A stretch of DNA of 64,000 nt from Microbacterium abyssi. Its GTDB lineage: Bacteria; Actinomycetota; Actinomycetes; Actinomycetales; Microbacteriaceae. The first letter of the stretch is position 1, and each line of letters starts with the position of its first letter. The translations under genes were made by a program, and so were the position numbers. Below the pieces are notes generated by a model. That model searched no databases, was not told the origin of the DNA, and saw only the letters and a list, made by a program, of their open reading frames with translations. This document shows, one piece after another, positions 50,861-63,932 of this stretch. The stretch lies in assembly GCF_015277895.1 (NCBI RefSeq), contig NZ_CP063815.1, forward strand, positions 1,612,001-1,676,000, in the 5' to 3' direction.

Positions 50861-53800
50861 TCAGGCGTCGAACAGGCCGCGGATGTCCTCCGCTGTGAGC
50901 GACTGCGCGAACAGCGCCTCGTCGTCCATCACCGCGGTGAACAGTCGCGCCTTGCGCTGCTGCAGCGCCAGGACCTTCTCTTCGATGGTGCCGGACGAGA
51001 TCATGCGGTAGACGAAGACCCGGTTGCGCTGTCCGATCCGGTGCGTCCGGTCGACCGCTTGCGCATCTGCGGCGGGATTCCACCACGGGTCGAGCATGAA
51101 GACGTAGTCGGCCTCGGTGAGGGTCAGCCCGAATCCGCCGGACTTCAGGCTGATGAGGAACACCGGCTGCTCCCCCGTGCGGAAGCCGTCGATGACCTCC
51201 TTGCGCCTGCGGGTCGAGCCGTCGAGGTAGGCGTACGCGATGCCCGCCTGCTCGAGTCGCTCGGCCGCGAGCTGCAGGAACGAGGTGAACTGGCTGAACA
51301 CCAGGGCGCGGTGCCCCTCGGCACGAAGCTCGCTCACCCGATCGACGAGCGTGTCGAGCTTGCGCGAACCGATCTTCGCATCGTCCTCGTCGACCAGGCC
51401 GGGCGCGAGGCTCAGCATCCGCAGCATCGTCAGCGACCGGAACACGATGAATCTGTTGCGGTCGAGATCCTGCAGCAGCCCGAGCACCTTCTGCCGTTCA
51501 CGCTGCAGGACGATGTCGTACAGGGCGCGGTGCGCCGGGCTGAGCTCGACGTGCAGCAGCTGCTCCTGCTTCTCGGGCAGGTCCGTGGCCACGAGTTCTT
51601 TCGTGCGCCGGAGCATGAGCGGACGGATGCGACGGCGCAGCCGCTCCAGCCTGCGCTGCCGGTACTCCCCGCCCTCCTCGTTCTCGGGGACCTTCCCCTG
51701 TTCGATCGGCTGGATGTAGTCCTGCCGGAACTTCCGCGCCGACGCGAAGAGCCCGGGAGCTGTGAGCTTCAGCAGTGCCCACAGATCACCGAGGCTGTTC
51801 TCCATCGGGGTGCCCGTGACCGCGAAAGTGACATCGGCGGGGATGGAGGCCACAGCACGGTGCAGTTTGGTCGCAGGGTTCTTCACGAACTGCGCCTCGT
51901 CGAGGACGAGCACGGCCCATCGCGCGGCGGCGTACTCCTCGGCCTCCAATCGCGCCAGCGTATACGAGGTGACCACGACGTCGGCGTCGCGCGCGGCATC
52001 CGCGATCGACCCGTCACGACGGGTGCGGGTCCCCTCGACGACGCGCACGCGAAGCGAGGGAGCGAAGCGCGCGGCCTCTTCGCTCCAGGTCGACAGCACC
52101 GACGTGGGAGCGATCACGAGGAACGGCCGCTGCTCGCCGGTCTCGCGGGCGTGCAGCATGAGCGTGAGCAGCTGGATCGTCTTGCCCAGACCCATGTCGT
52201 CGGCGAGGATGCCGCCGAGGCGGTGGCCCCACAGGAAGGCCAGCCAGTCGAACCCGGCCTTCTGATATGGGCGCAGCTCGGCCTGCAGCTCGGCCGGCAG
52301 CGGAGCCGTCGGCACGCCGTTCGCCTCCCGCAGCCCCTCCGCCGTGGCGCGCCAGCCCGTTGCAGGCACCGCCTCGTCGGCGAGATCCTCGAATTCCTCC
52401 CAGAGGTCGGTCTGGTAGCGGCTGATCCGCGGGCCGGTCTCCCATTCGGCGAGTTCCGTGGCCTCGTCGATGAGCTCGCGAAGCGAGTCCAGCGCGGGGT
52501 GCGCGAGTGAGAAGTAGCTGCCGTCGACGAGCAGCAGCTTCGTGCGGCGCATGCTGAGCGCCGTGAACAGCGGGGCGAACGGGATGCTGCGCCCGTCGAT
52601 CTTGACGATGACGCCGAGGTCGAACCAGTCCGGGTCGGAGCTCTCCACGGTCGACACGGTGATCTCGGGCGCACCGCTGAGCTCCTGGTAGGTTCTGGGC
52701 TTCCCGGTCACGACCACCTGGAGGCCCTCGCTCTTGAGTGCGGGCACGATGTGCGTGGCGAATTCTGCGGCGTCGACGTCGTGGAGTGTGCCCGACGCCG
52801 CGAACCCCTCCCCTGTCACCGCCTCCCACAACGTCGCCACGTCTTGAAGGGCCTCCTGCTCAGCGCTGTCGTCGCGGACGGCATCAGCGGTCGGGGCCAG
52901 CGAGAAGCGTCCGTGATCCCGGTAGGTCCATTCGATCGCGTAGTCGATGCGGTCGCCCGGCCGATGGACGAGCACGAGCGTCGCGACCGGCATCGGCACA
53001 GGAGGAAGCTCGACCGCGCCCACCGCCCGCACCAGCGCGCGGCGGGCGAGCGCCGGGTACGCATCGCGCAGGAAGGCGCTCTCCTCCGCTGCGGGCACGG
53101 CCAGCGGCCTCCGTGCGCTGATCAGCGCGTGCACGGCGGAGCTCAGCGGCACCTCCGCGAGCGTCACCTGCGCCCTGGCACCGAGAGTTGCCACGGCGTA
53201 CACGCCGGAGTGACCGATGGTCCACACCGTCTCCGCGTCGACCGGATGCCCGTCGAGCACTACATCGGCGGCCACGGACAGGCCGTCGTCCGTCCGCTCG
53301 ATCGCGGCGGTGACCTCGCCGGATTCCGCGAACGCGACGGAGAAGCTCTTCTGCGCCGTGATGAGCGGAATCCCTCGCTGTGCGCCGGCCCGCAGATGCG
53401 GCCAGAGCAGTCCCGACTCGACGTGATCGAGGATCAGCCAGTCCCCCGCGGTGCCGGAGAGCAGCGAGTCGCGGGCGATGCTCAGCAGTTCGGCGAACCA
53501 GCGCAGCTGCTCCGCCGGGAACTGCGTACCGGGACGGCGCACGGCATCCCAGGACGCTGCCCCCTGGATCCACGCCCCCGTGGATTCGCTGCGCATGAGC
53601 GGGCGGATCCCGAGGAGCAGTTCGCCGCCGCCTTTGACGACGTCGCGCACAGTCGCCGTGCGCACCGGCCGGGGCGCCCACTGATGCACGCCGCGCGCTG
53701 CGCGATGACGCACCTCGACGCCGAGCGCGAGGGGCGCGGTGCTCCCCGCCGCCGGCGGGGAGTCGAGCAGCACCCGCCAGGTCGGCGCCGCCGACGCGGT

Positions 53801-54130
53801 CGAGGTCTGCGCGGGCGAAGCGACCGGAGACGCATCGACGTCCGCATTGCTGGTGAGGATTGCCGCGACGATGTGCTTGCATCCCAGCCGGACAGGGCAG
53901 GTGCAGGTCGTCGAGGTGATCTCAGCGGCTTCGCGACCCCGAGCGACCCGTACGACGCACCGGTAGTCGGCGTCGCCGGAGCCGCGCACATCGGCTGTGA
54001 GCATCGTGAAGTCCGCGTTCCATGCTGTGCGGATCACCATGCCGGCGCGGGCATAAGCCCGACCGCGCTCGAGGCTGCCGGCATCCGTCACCCTTCGCAG
54101 GATGGCCAGGTCTATGAGCGGAGCGGGCAT
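50861..54130 (-). CDS. SNF2-family helicase with N-terminal SWIM zinc finger
   Basis: 1089 residues. A SWIM finger (CTCPVRLGCKHIVAAIL, CxC...CxH) lies near residues 73-90. A large middle part is followed by the SNF2 ATPase: GGILADDMGLGKTIQLL (Walker A), LVLDEAQFVKNP (motif II), FSQFTSFLQLAAERL, and motif VI DRTHRIGQRNRVFVYRM. It should translocate on duplex DNA and remodel or strip protein-DNA complexes. ATG 54130 has GGGGAGG 8 bases upstream; the longer open frame to 54304 runs into nusB. It sits 35 bases after nusB, a place usually followed by pyrR. Confidence 0.93.
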   Translation of the reverse strand: MPAPLIDLAILRRVTDAGSLERGRAYARAGMVIRTAWNADFTMLTADVRGSGDADYRCVVRVARGREAAEITSTTCTCPVRLGCKHIVAAILTSNADVDASPVASPAQTSTASAAPTWRVLLDSPPAAGSTAPLALGVEVRHRAARGVHQWAPRPVRTATVRDVVKGGGELLLGIRPLMRSESTGAWIQGAASWDAVRRPGTQFPAEQLRWFAELLSIARDSLLSGTAGDWLILDHVESGLLWPHLRAGAQRGIPLITAQKSFSVAFAESGEVTAAIERTDDGLSVAADVVLDGHPVDAETVWTIGHSGVYAVATLGARAQVTLAEVPLSSAVHALISARRPLAVPAAEESAFLRDAYPALARRALVRAVGAVELPPVPMPVATLVLVHRPGDRIDYAIEWTYRDHGRFSLAPTADAVRDDSAEQEALQDVATLWEAVTGEGFAASGTLHDVDAAEFATHIVPALKSEGLQVVVTGKPRTYQELSGAPEITVSTVESSDPDWFDLGVIVKIDGRSIPFAPLFTALSMRRTKLLLVDGSYFSLAHPALDSLRELIDEATELAEWETGPRISRYQTDLWEEFEDLADEAVPATGWRATAEGLREANGVPTAPLPAELQAELRPYQKAGFDWLAFLWGHRLGGILADDMGLGKTIQLLTLMLHARETGEQRPFLVIAPTSVLSTWSEEAARFAPSLRVRVVEGTRTRRDGSIADAARDADVVVTSYTLARLEAEEYAAARWAVLVLDEAQFVKNPATKLHRAVASIPADVTFAVTGTPMENSLGDLWALLKLTAPGLFASARKFRQDYIQPIEQGKVPENEEGGEYRQRRLERLRRRIRPLMLRRTKELVATDLPEKQEQLLHVELSPAHRALYDIVLQRERQKVLGLLQDLDRNRFIVFRSLTMLRMLSLAPGLVDEDDAKIGSRKLDTLVDRVSELRAEGHRALVFSQFTSFLQLAAERLEQAGIAYAYLDGSTRRRKEVIDGFRTGEQPVFLISLKSGGFGLTLTEADYVFMLDPWWNPAADAQAVDRTHRIGQRNRVFVYRMISSGTIEEKVLALQQRKARLFTAVMDDEALFAQSLTAEDIRGLFDA

Positions 54131-54165
54131 ACCGGCATCCTCCCCGAGACGACCGACGACGGCGA

Positions 54166-54576
54166 TCAGCTGGCGCGGGATACCCGTGCCAGCACGCCGT
54201 GCACGAACGCACCGGAGTCGTCGGTGGAGAATTCCTTGGCGAGCTCGACGGCCTCGTCGATCGCGACCGCGGTGGGCACCTGCTCGTTGTACAGGATCTC
54301 CCATGCGCCGATGCGCAGCAGAGCGCGGTCGACGGCCGGCATCCGCTCGAGCTTCCAGTCGCGGCTGTGCGTGACGATGCTCTCGTCGATGTCATCCTGG
54401 TGATCGATGATCCCGTCGACGATCTCGCGGGCGTACAGCCAGGAGGCCTCGCGGGCCGGCTCGCTGGCCGCGCGCTTGGCTTCCGCCGCGAGCGTGACGG
54501 CGAGCTCGTCCCCGCGGACGTCCGAGGAGAAGAGGATGTCGAGTGCGCGCTTGCGCGCCTTCGTCCGGGCGCCCAC
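54166..54576 (-). CDS. nusB: Transcription antitermination factor NusB
   Basis: 136 residues, all-alpha. RTKARKRALDILFSSDV, IVTHSRDWKLERMPAVDRALLRIGAWEIL and VAIDEAVELAKEFSTDDSGAFVHGVLARV are the NusB core. With NusE it binds boxA RNA and supports rRNA antitermination. GTG 54576 lies 3 bases after the efp stop. Confidence 0.96.
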   Translation of the reverse strand: MGARTKARKRALDILFSSDVRGDELAVTLAAEAKRAASEPAREASWLYAREIVDGIIDHQDDIDESIVTHSRDWKLERMPAVDRALLRIGAWEILYNEQVPTAVAIDEAVELAKEFSTDDSGAFVHGVLARVSRAS

Positions 54577-54579
54577 GCC

Positions 54580-55140
54580 TTACTTCTCGCGACCGAGGTA
54601 ATCGCCCGTGCGGGTGTCGACCTTGATCTTGGTGCCGGTCTCGACGAACAGGGGCACCTGCATCTCGTAGCCGGTCTCGACGGTTGCGGGCTTGGTGCCG
54701 GCCGACGAGCGGTCGCCCTGCAGGCCCGGCTCCGAATAGGTCACCTCGAGGATGACGGACGCGGGGAGCTCGATGTAGAGCGGGTTGCCGTTGTTGAGCG
54801 CGATGGTGACCTGCTGGTTCTCGAGCAGGAAGTTCTTCGCGTCGCCCACGACCGCGGGGCTCAGCGTGATCTGGTCGTAGTCGGTCGCGTCCATGAAGAC
54901 GAAGCCGTCGCCGTCGTCGTACAGGTATGTGAAGTCGCGGCGGTCGACGCTCTCGATGTCGACCTTGGCGCCGGCGTTGAACGTCTTGTCGTTGGTGCGG
55001 CCCGTGACGACGTTCTTCAGCTTGGTGCGGACGAAGGCGCCTCCCTTGCCAGGCTTGACGTGCTGGAACTCCACGACGGTCCAGAGCTGTCCGTCGAGGT
55101 TCAGGACGACGCCGTTCTTGATGTCTGCGGTGGATGCCAT
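54580..55140 (-). CDS. efp: Elongation factor P
   Basis: 186 residues, three beta-barrel domains. [20 protein letters not shown] carries the loop lysine (K32 in PGKGG) that enters the ribosome at the peptidyl-transferase centre to help at polyproline. Unmodified lysine with this PGKGG loop is common in actinobacteria. ATG 55140. It stands between aroQ and nusB, the typical actinobacterial order. Confidence 0.96.
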   Translation of the reverse strand: MASTADIKNGVVLNLDGQLWTVVEFQHVKPGKGGAFVRTKLKNVVTGRTNDKTFNAGAKVDIESVDRRDFTYLYDDGDGFVFMDATDYDQITLSPAVVGDAKNFLLENQQVTIALNNGNPLYIELPASVILEVTYSEPGLQGDRSSAGTKPATVETGYEMQVPLFVETGTKIKVDTRTGDYLGREK

Positions 55141-55168
55141 GCGGGAGAGTTCCGTTCGTCGGGGCGGG

Positions 55169-55191
55169 GGCCGCGTTCTGTGGAAGCGGCC
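55169..55191 (-). terminator. Hairpin between aroQ and efp
   Basis: GGCCGC and GCGGCC flank an 11-base loop, a 6-base stem in the 62-base gap between the aroQ stop and the efp start. It may partly end the aro transcript. Evidence is the dyad only. Confidence 0.4.
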
Positions 55192-55202
55192 GACAGTCGA
55201 TT

Positions 55203-55640
55203 CTACGGGATGAGCGCCGTGAGCTGTGCGATGGCCGTCGCGTACCCGTTCACGCCCTCGCCGATGACGCGCACCGCGGCGACGTCGTGGAGGTACGAGA
55301 AGCGGCGGAACTCCTCACGGGCGTTCACGTCCGAGATGTGGATCTCGGCGAACGGGAGGTTCACTCCGGTCAGTGCGTCGCGCAGCGCGACCGAGGTGTG
55401 CGTGAGGCCGCCCGGGTTGATGACGATGCCCTGGCAGTCCTCGCGTGCGGCGTGGATCGCGTCGATCAGCACGCCCTCGTGGTTGCTCTGGATGCTGCGC
55501 AGCTCGAAGCCGGCCGCCTCTGCGGCATCGCCTGCGATCCGCTCGACGTCGGCCAGTGTCGCGGTGCCGTAGACGGCCGGGTCGCGGACGCCCAGGAGGT
55601 TGAGGTTCGGCCCGTTCACGAGCAGGATGCGGCGCGTCAT
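55203..55640 (-). CDS. aroQ: 3-dehydroquinate dehydratase, type II
   Basis: 145 residues. Type II signature: [20 protein letters not shown], with the catalytic Tyr, and [20 protein letters not shown]; the catalytic His lies in AEIHISDV. It dehydrates 3-dehydroquinate in the shikimate pathway. ATG 55640 overlaps the aroB stop by 4 bases; the larger open frame reading further upstream is antisense-free but lies inside aroB. Confidence 0.96.
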   Translation of the reverse strand: MTRRILLVNGPNLNLLGVRDPAVYGTATLADVERIAGDAAEAAGFELRSIQSNHEGVLIDAIHAAREDCQGIVINPGGLTHTSVALRDALTGVNLPFAEIHISDVNAREEFRRFSYLHDVAAVRVIGEGVNGYATAIAQLTALIP

Positions 55641-56725
55641 GCTCCGACCTCCTGGTAGGCGGCGAACAGCAGCGACTCGTCCGGGGCCCGCAGCACCGTG
55701 GGCTTGGCGATGTCGTCGAGGACGATGAACCGCAGCATCCCGCCGCGGGACTTCTTGTCGCGCTGCATGGTGGCCAGCAGCTGCGGCCACGCGCCGGCGC
55801 GGTACGTGCTGGGCAGCCCGAGCGACTCCAGGATCGAACGGTGCCGGTCGACGGCGGCGTCGGAGAGGCGCCCGGCGAGGCGGGAGAGCTCGGCGGCGTA
55901 CATCATGCCGATCGAGATCGCGGCGCCGTGGCGCCAGCGGTAGCGCTCGGCGTGCTCGATGGCGTGCCCGAGCGTGTGTCCGTAGTTGAGGATCTCGCGC
56001 TGCCCGGCCTCGCGGAAGTCCTCGGAGACGACCCGGGCCTTCATGTCGATCGCGAGCTCGACGGTGCGGCGGAACTCCGCCGTCGACGAGTCGACGGCGC
56101 GGGACGGGTCGGCCTCGATAACGTCGAGGATCTCGGGCGCCCAGATGAAGCCCGCCTTGACGACCTCGGCGTACCCGGCTGTCGCCTCGTGCGCGCTGAG
56201 GCTGCTCAGCTCGTCGAGGTCCCCGATCACTGCCCTCGGTGCCCAGAACGCGCCGACGAGGTTCTTGCCCTCTGCTGTGTTGACGCCGGTCTTGCCGCCG
56301 ACGGAGGCGTCGACGAGACCGAGCACCGTGGTGGGGACCTGGACGACCTGGATGCCGCGCAGCCAGGTGGCCGCGACGAATCCCGCGAGGTCGGTGACCG
56401 CTCCCCCGCCGTAGCCGATCACGGCGTCGGTTCGGGTGAAGTCGGACTGGCCCATGATCTGCCAGCAGAACGCAGCGACCTCGATGCGCTTGCCCTGCTC
56501 GGCGTCGGGCACCTCGGCCAGCAGCACCTCGCGCTGCCCGTTCGCTGTGTCGGCGAGCAGCCGGTCGCGCAGCTCGGCGGCGCGGGCCGCGAGCGTCGGC
56601 GGGTGCACGACGAGGACCTTCCTGACCGCGGGATCGAGAGCGGCCGAGGCCTGATCGAGGATGCCCCGGCCGACGGTGACGTCGTAGGAGGCCTGCCCTG
56701 TGACGCTGATCGTGGTGGTGCTCAT
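55637..56725 (-). CDS. aroB: 3-dehydroquinate synthase
   Basis: 362 residues. It closes DAHP to 3-dehydroquinate with NAD+ and a divalent metal. VIGYGGGAVTDLAGFVAATW, VPTTVLGLVDASVGGKTGVN and EILNYGHTLGHAIEH, with metal histidines, are diagnostic. Start at ATG 56725, an ATGA overlap with aroK; another ATG at 56743 lies within aroK. Confidence 0.97.
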   Translation of the reverse strand: MSTTTISVTGQASYDVTVGRGILDQASAALDPAVRKVLVVHPPTLAARAAELRDRLLADTANGQREVLLAEVPDAEQGKRIEVAAFCWQIMGQSDFTRTDAVIGYGGGAVTDLAGFVAATWLRGIQVVQVPTTVLGLVDASVGGKTGVNTAEGKNLVGAFWAPRAVIGDLDELSSLSAHEATAGYAEVVKAGFIWAPEILDVIEADPSRAVDSSTAEFRRTVELAIDMKARVVSEDFREAGQREILNYGHTLGHAIEHAERYRWRHGAAISIGMMYAAELSRLAGRLSDAAVDRHRSILESLGLPSTYRAGAWPQLLATMQRDKKSRGGMLRFIVLDDIAKPTVLRAPDESLLFAAYQEVGA

Positions 56726-57240
56726 GCCTGTTCTCTCCTCCATGCCACGATCTCCTCGGCGATGCGCTGCATCGGCCGGTGAGAGGTGTCGAAGGTCGCA
56801 TCCGCGACCTCTTCGTACCAGGCGCGGCGCTGTTCGTAGATCTCGTTCCAGCGGGTGATCGGATCATCGCTGCCGGCGAGCATCGGGCGGCCCCCGCCGC
56901 TGATGCGCCTCCGGACGGTCTCCGGCGTGACGGTGAGGAAGACGACCGGATGCCGCCGCAGCAGTTCACGCGTCTGCGTGGAAGCGACCGCACCGCCACC
57001 GACCGAGACGACCCCGCCCTCGTTCAGTGCCTCTGCGACCGCGGCGGCCTCCAGCGCCCGGAAGTGCGCTTCGCCGTGCGCGACGAACAGCTCGGGGATC
57101 GGGCCGTGCTCGGCGACGATCCGCTTGTCGGTGTCGATGAAGGCGACCGAGAGCTTCTTGGCGACACGACGGCCGACGCTGGTCTTGCCCGCGCCCATCG
57201 GGCCGACGAGCACGAGCGTCAGCGGCTCAGAACTGCTCAT
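56722..57240 (-). CDS. aroK: Shikimate kinase
   Basis: 172 residues. P-loop [17 protein letters not shown] (Walker A, residues about 12-20), [13 protein letters not shown] for shikimate and Mg binding, VSVGGGAV for the central glycines, and a lid with arginines. It phosphorylates shikimate. ATG 57240 lies inside the aroC 3' end (14-base overlap); its stop overlaps aroB. Confidence 0.95.
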   Translation of the reverse strand: MSSSEPLTLVLVGPMGAGKTSVGRRVAKKLSVAFIDTDKRIVAEHGPIPELFVAHGEAHFRALEAAAVAEALNEGGVVSVGGGAVASTQTRELLRRHPVVFLTVTPETVRRRISGGGRPMLAGSDDPITRWNEIYEQRRAWYEEVADATFDTSHRPMQRIAEEIVAWRREQA

Positions 57241-58456
57241 CGTGAGCGATCAGCGCGGCCTCGGAGGCTGGTGCGGTCCGCAGTTCGGCGGGGATCGCCG
57301 CGAGGTAGCCGTCGAGATTGCGCCGCGTCTCGCGGACGCTGTCGCCGCCGAACTTCTCGAGCACCGCGCGTGCGAGCTCCACCGCGACCATGGCCTCGGC
57401 CACGACTCCCGCCGCCGGGACGGCGCACACGTCGGAGCGCTGGTGGTGCGCGCTGGCGGCCTCGCCGGTGGCGGTGTCGATCGTGCGCAGCGCGTGCGGG
57501 ACCGTGGCGATCGGCTTCATCCCCGCGCGGACGCGCAGCACCGTGCCGGTGGACATGCCGCCCTCCGTGCCGCCGGCGCGATCGGAGGCGCGGGTGATGC
57601 CGTCATCCGCGATGAACAGTTCGTCGTGCGCGGCCGAGCCGCGGCGGCGGGTGGTCTCGAATCCGTCGCCGACCTCGACGCCCTTGATCGCCTGGATGCT
57701 CATGAGCGCCTGTGCGAGGCGAGCGTCGAGGCGCCGGTCCCAGTGCACGTGCGACCCCAGCCCGGGCGGGAGTCCGTAGGCGAGCACCTCGACGATGCCG
57801 CCGAGGGTGTCGCCGGCCTTGCGGGCGTCGTCGACCTCGTCGACCATGCGCGCGGAAGTGCCCGCGTCGAAGCAGCGCAGCGGATCGGCGTCGAGAGCTT
57901 CGACGTCATCGGGCGTGGGCAGCACGGCGTCCTCCGGAGCGCGGACGGGCCCGATCGACAGGGTGTGGCTCACGAGCCGGATGCCGAGCTCGCCGAGGAA
58001 CGCGCGTGCGACGGCGCCGAGGGCGACGCGCGCGGCGGTCTCGCGCGCGCTCGCGCGCTCGAGGATGGGGCGGGCCTCATCGAAGTCGTACTTCTGCATG
58101 CCGACGAGATCGGCGTGGCCGGGGCGCGGGCGGGTCAGCGGCGCCGACCGGCCGCGGGACTTTTCGGTGATCTCCACCGGCTCGGGGTTCATGACCTCGA
58201 CCCACTTCGGCCACTCGGTGTTGCCGATGCGCAGTGCGATCGGGCTGCCGAGCGTCTTGCCGTGCCGCACGCCGCCGGAGATCGTGAGCTCATCCTGCTC
58301 GAACTTCATCCGGGAGCCGCGGCCGTAGCCGAGCTTGCGGCGCGCCAGATCGGCCTGGATCGCCTCGGAGGAGATCGGGACGCCGGAGGGAAGACCCTCC
58401 ATGACGGCGATGAGTTCGGGGCCGTGCGATTCGCCGGCGGTGAGCACGCGGAGCAT
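57227..58456 (-). CDS. aroC: Chorismate synthase
   Basis: 409 residues. It converts EPSP to chorismate using reduced [34 protein letters not shown], the [15 protein letters not shown] segment and [21 protein letters not shown] are conserved. Start ATG 58456, 4 bases after aroE. The gene for 5-enolpyruvylshikimate-3-phosphate synthase (aroA) is not in the window. Confidence 0.97.
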   Translation of the reverse strand: MLRVLTAGESHGPELIAVMEGLPSGVPISSEAIQADLARRKLGYGRGSRMKFEQDELTISGGVRHGKTLGSPIALRIGNTEWPKWVEVMNPEPVEITEKSRGRSAPLTRPRPGHADLVGMQKYDFDEARPILERASARETAARVALGAVARAFLGELGIRLVSHTLSIGPVRAPEDAVLPTPDDVEALDADPLRCFDAGTSARMVDEVDDARKAGDTLGGIVEVLAYGLPPGLGSHVHWDRRLDARLAQALMSIQAIKGVEVGDGFETTRRRGSAAHDELFIADDGITRASDRAGGTEGGMSTGTVLRVRAGMKPIATVPHALRTIDTATGEAASAHHQRSDVCAVPAAGVVAEAMVAVELARAVLEKFGGDSVRETRRNLDGYLAAIPAELRTAPASEAALIAHDEQF

Positions 58457-58460
58457 TGCT

Positions 58461-59282
58461 CTAGTCTCCCATGAGTGCCGATCGCATTTCGTCACGCACC
58501 CGGTGCTCGTCGTCGAGCACGTGCTGCGGATCACCGTGCACGAACACGCGCACCTGCCGGATCGCCTGATGCAGCAGCATCGCCAGGCCCGATTTTACCT
58601 GTCCGCCCTGCCAGATGCCCGCCAGCGCAGACGGCCACGGAGCGTACGCCGCCTCGAACAGGGCGCCGCCGGCGTCGCTGAGAGGAGCGGCGAGCTCGTC
58701 GCCCAGCACAGTGCCGCTCGGCAGCGTGGCCACGGTGAGATCGACAGGTGCGACCGGCGCTTCGAACCCGGTCACCGAGACCGCGATGCCCAGGCGTCCT
58801 CCGAGAGAGCGGAAGAGCTCGGCGCGTTCGGGCCTGCGGGCACGGATCTCCACGTAGTCGGCGCCGCCCTCGGCGACAGCGACGAGCGCCGACGCGGCCG
58901 TCGCGCCCGCGCCCAGGATGCGGGTGCGCGACATCGTGCGGGTGCCGCTCTCGGCGAGGGCGTCGAGGATGCCGCCGACGTCGGTGTTGAAACCTGCGGG
59001 CTCCGCACCGAGCAGGAGCGTGTTGACCGCACCGGTGAGCTGCGCGTGGTGGTCGCGCGACGCGGCCGCGGCGAACGCATGCTCCTTCAGCGGCATCGTC
59101 ACGGACAACCCGCGCCAGGTGTCGTCGAGTGCGGCGAACGCGCTGGCGAAGCCTGCGGCATCCACCCGTCGGCGGCCGTAATGCCAGTCCAGGCCGAGTG
59201 CGCGATAGGCCGCGGCGTGCAGTATCGGCGACCTGCTGTGTGCGATCGGGTCGCCCCAGACTTCGAGGCGGTGTCCTCTCAC
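58461..59282 (-). CDS. aroE: Shikimate dehydrogenase
   Basis: 273 residues. It reduces 3-dehydroshikimate with [25 protein letters not shown] and [12 protein letters not shown] (catalytic Lys) form the substrate site, [15 protein letters not shown] the NADP-binding loop. GTG 59282 lies 4 bases after the mltG stop. The longer frame upstream lies in mltG. Confidence 0.93.
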   Translation of the reverse strand: MRGHRLEVWGDPIAHSRSPILHAAAYRALGLDWHYGRRRVDAAGFASAFAALDDTWRGLSVTMPLKEHAFAAAASRDHHAQLTGAVNTLLLGAEPAGFNTDVGGILDALAESGTRTMSRTRILGAGATAASALVAVAEGGADYVEIRARRPERAELFRSLGGRLGIAVSVTGFEAPVAPVDLTVATLPSGTVLGDELAAPLSDAGGALFEAAYAPWPSALAGIWQGGQVKSGLAMLLHQAIRQVRVFVHGDPQHVLDDEHRVRDEMRSALMGD

Positions 59283-59286
59283 CGGT

Positions 59287-60735
59287 TCAGCATCCCTGGT
59301 CGGGATTGGCGCGGCACCAGTCGTGCCAGGTCTCGATCGCGGCCTGATGCTCCTCGTAGGTCGTCGAGAACACGGTCTCGCCGCTCTGCGGGTTGATCGT
59401 GACGAAGTAGAACCAGGGGCCGTCCACCGGGTGCATGGCGGCGTCGATCGCTGCGTCACTGGGGTTGGCGATCGGCCCGACCGGCAGTCCCTCGTGCACG
59501 TAGGTGTTCCAGGGGTTGTCGTCGAACTGCGCCTCTTCGGAGGTGCTGACGACGCCGGCGTGCAGTTCGCCGTAGCCGTACTGCGCTGTCGAGTCCATCT
59601 GGAGCATCATGCCGTCGTCGAGCCGGTTCTGGATGACGCGGGAGACCTTGCCGAAGTCGCCCTGCCGTCCTTCCCGCTCGATGATGGAGGCGATGGTGAG
59701 AATCCGCTGCTCGTCCGCGGCGGTCACGCCGGCGGCGGCCAGCGACTCGCGGGTGCGATCCACCATGCGCTGGATGACCTGGGTCGCAGTCGCCTCCGGA
59801 TCGAAGGTGTACACGGCGGGGAACAGCCAGCCCTCCAGGCTGTCGGCATCCACTCCGTACGCACCGGGGTCGTCCACAGCGGCCTCGAGCTCTTCGAGCG
59901 GGATGTCGATGCTTTCGCTGATCACGGGGAGAGACGACTCGATCGTGCCGCCCTCCGAGATGCCCACGGTGTTCGCGAGCATGTTCTCGGGATCGCGCAG
60001 GACCTCCAGCGCGGCCTCCGCGGTCATCTTCTCCTGCAGGGGATACACGCCGGGGTAGAACGTCACGGCGATGTTCTCATCGACGAGGTAATCGTAGAAG
60101 ACGTCCTCCGTCCTGGTCACGCCGGCCTCGTGCAGCGCGCTCGAGATCGGGCCGCCGGTGTCGCCCTCGCGGACCGTCACCATGACCTCGCCGGTCGCCA
60201 TCCCCGGCTCCCAGTCCGCGGGCGGGCCCCAGCCCATCACCTCGTTGATCTTGTCGCCGTAGGTGTTCATCACCCAGAATCCGGCGCCCACCGCGCCGCC
60301 GATCAGTGCGAGGACGACGATCAGCGCGATGAGGCAGCCGGTGCGGCGCTTCTTCTTCGCCGCGCGGGTGTGCACGGCTTCTCCGTGATCGGCTTCGAAC
60401 AGTTCGTCCAACGTGGGTGCGGCCGGCTTCGCGGGTTCGTCCGGGGCCGTCGCCTCCGGGGCCGGTGCGTCTGCTGACGCGGCGTCGGCCGGCGCATCCA
60501 CCGGGGCATCTCGCCCGGGTGCGGACGCGGGCGCGATCTCGGCCGACGCCTTCTCGGGGACCGGCTCGGTTGCCTGCGCGCCGGACTCAGCGGCTTCGCG
60601 GCGAGCCCGACGGGAACCCGGTGCCGGTGGCGTCGAGTCGGCGGCCGGTGCCCGATGCGAGGGCTCGGGCAGCTTCGCGAAGAGCTCGTCGGACAGACTG
60701 TGCGAACTCAGCTCTGGGTTCTCACGTGCGGGCAT
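59287..60735 (-). CDS. mltG: Endolytic murein transglycosylase MltG
   Basis: 482 residues. About 130 N-terminal residues are cytoplasmic and Ala/Pro/Glu-rich, then basic KKKRRTG and one membrane helix (about 133-155). The outer part contains a LysM-like region and the YceG core: ILTIASIIEREGRQGDFGKVSRVIQNRL with the catalytic glutamate, and a later PSDAAIDAAMHP. It cuts nascent peptidoglycan strands. It lies between ruvX and aroE, the standard actinobacterial order. Confidence 0.95.
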   Translation of the reverse strand: MPARENPELSSHSLSDELFAKLPEPSHRAPAADSTPPAPGSRRARREAAESGAQATEPVPEKASAEIAPASAPGRDAPVDAPADAASADAPAPEATAPDEPAKPAAPTLDELFEADHGEAVHTRAAKKKRRTGCLIALIVVLALIGGAVGAGFWVMNTYGDKINEVMGWGPPADWEPGMATGEVMVTVREGDTGGPISSALHEAGVTRTEDVFYDYLVDENIAVTFYPGVYPLQEKMTAEAALEVLRDPENMLANTVGISEGGTIESSLPVISESIDIPLEELEAAVDDPGAYGVDADSLEGWLFPAVYTFDPEATATQVIQRMVDRTRESLAAAGVTAADEQRILTIASIIEREGRQGDFGKVSRVIQNRLDDGMMLQMDSTAQYGYGELHAGVVSTSEEAQFDDNPWNTYVHEGLPVGPIANPSDAAIDAAMHPVDGPWFYFVTINPQSGETVFSTTYEEHQAAIETWHDWCRANPDQGC

Positions 60736-60737
60736 GC

Positions 60738-61207
60738 TCAGGTGGGCTCCTCGGGTGTCGGCACCACGGAACCGGCCGGGCTGCCGGTGCTCTTCTCCGT
60801 GTCGATCGCGTGCTGCAGCAGAACCACTGCGGCGACCTGATCGACAATGCTACGAGAGTTCCGCTGTGTTCTGCCAGAAGATCTCAGCGCGGCATGCGCG
60901 GAGACGGTGCTCAGTCGCTCGTCCACCATGCGCACCGGAACGGAGGTGAGGCGCTGCAGGGCTGCGGCGAACTCCCTGGCATCCGATGTCGACGGGGTGT
61001 CCGCGCCCTGCATGTTGACCGGCAGGCCGACGACGAACTCAAGCGGCTCGTACTCCGTCGCGATCTCCGCGAGACGCGCGAGTGAGGCATCCGACCGCGG
61101 CACGGTCTCGACAGGCACTGCGAGCATCCCATCGGGGTCGCAACGTGCGACGCCGACGCGGGCCTTGCCCACGTCGATGCCGAGCCGCACCCCGCGGCGG
61201 AAACCGG

Positions 61208-61211
<4 letters not shown>
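60738..61211 (-). CDS. ruvX: YqgF/RuvX family putative Holliday junction resolvase
   Basis: 157 residues, RNase H-like fold. LGIDVGKARVGVARCD holds the first Asp, FVVGLPVNMQGADT the GLP loop, VRMVDERLSTVSA the middle acidic pair and VDQVAAVVLLQHAID the last Asp. Family members process Holliday junctions or the 16S rRNA end. GTG 61211 overlaps the alaS stop by 4 bases. Confidence 0.94.
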
Positions 61212-63868
<2,657 letters not shown>

Positions 63869-63932
63869 TGCGTTGGTGCTGTCCTTGTCTGAGACGTGTG
63901 AATGCTGCGCGACCGGCATCCTGCGCGGATGA

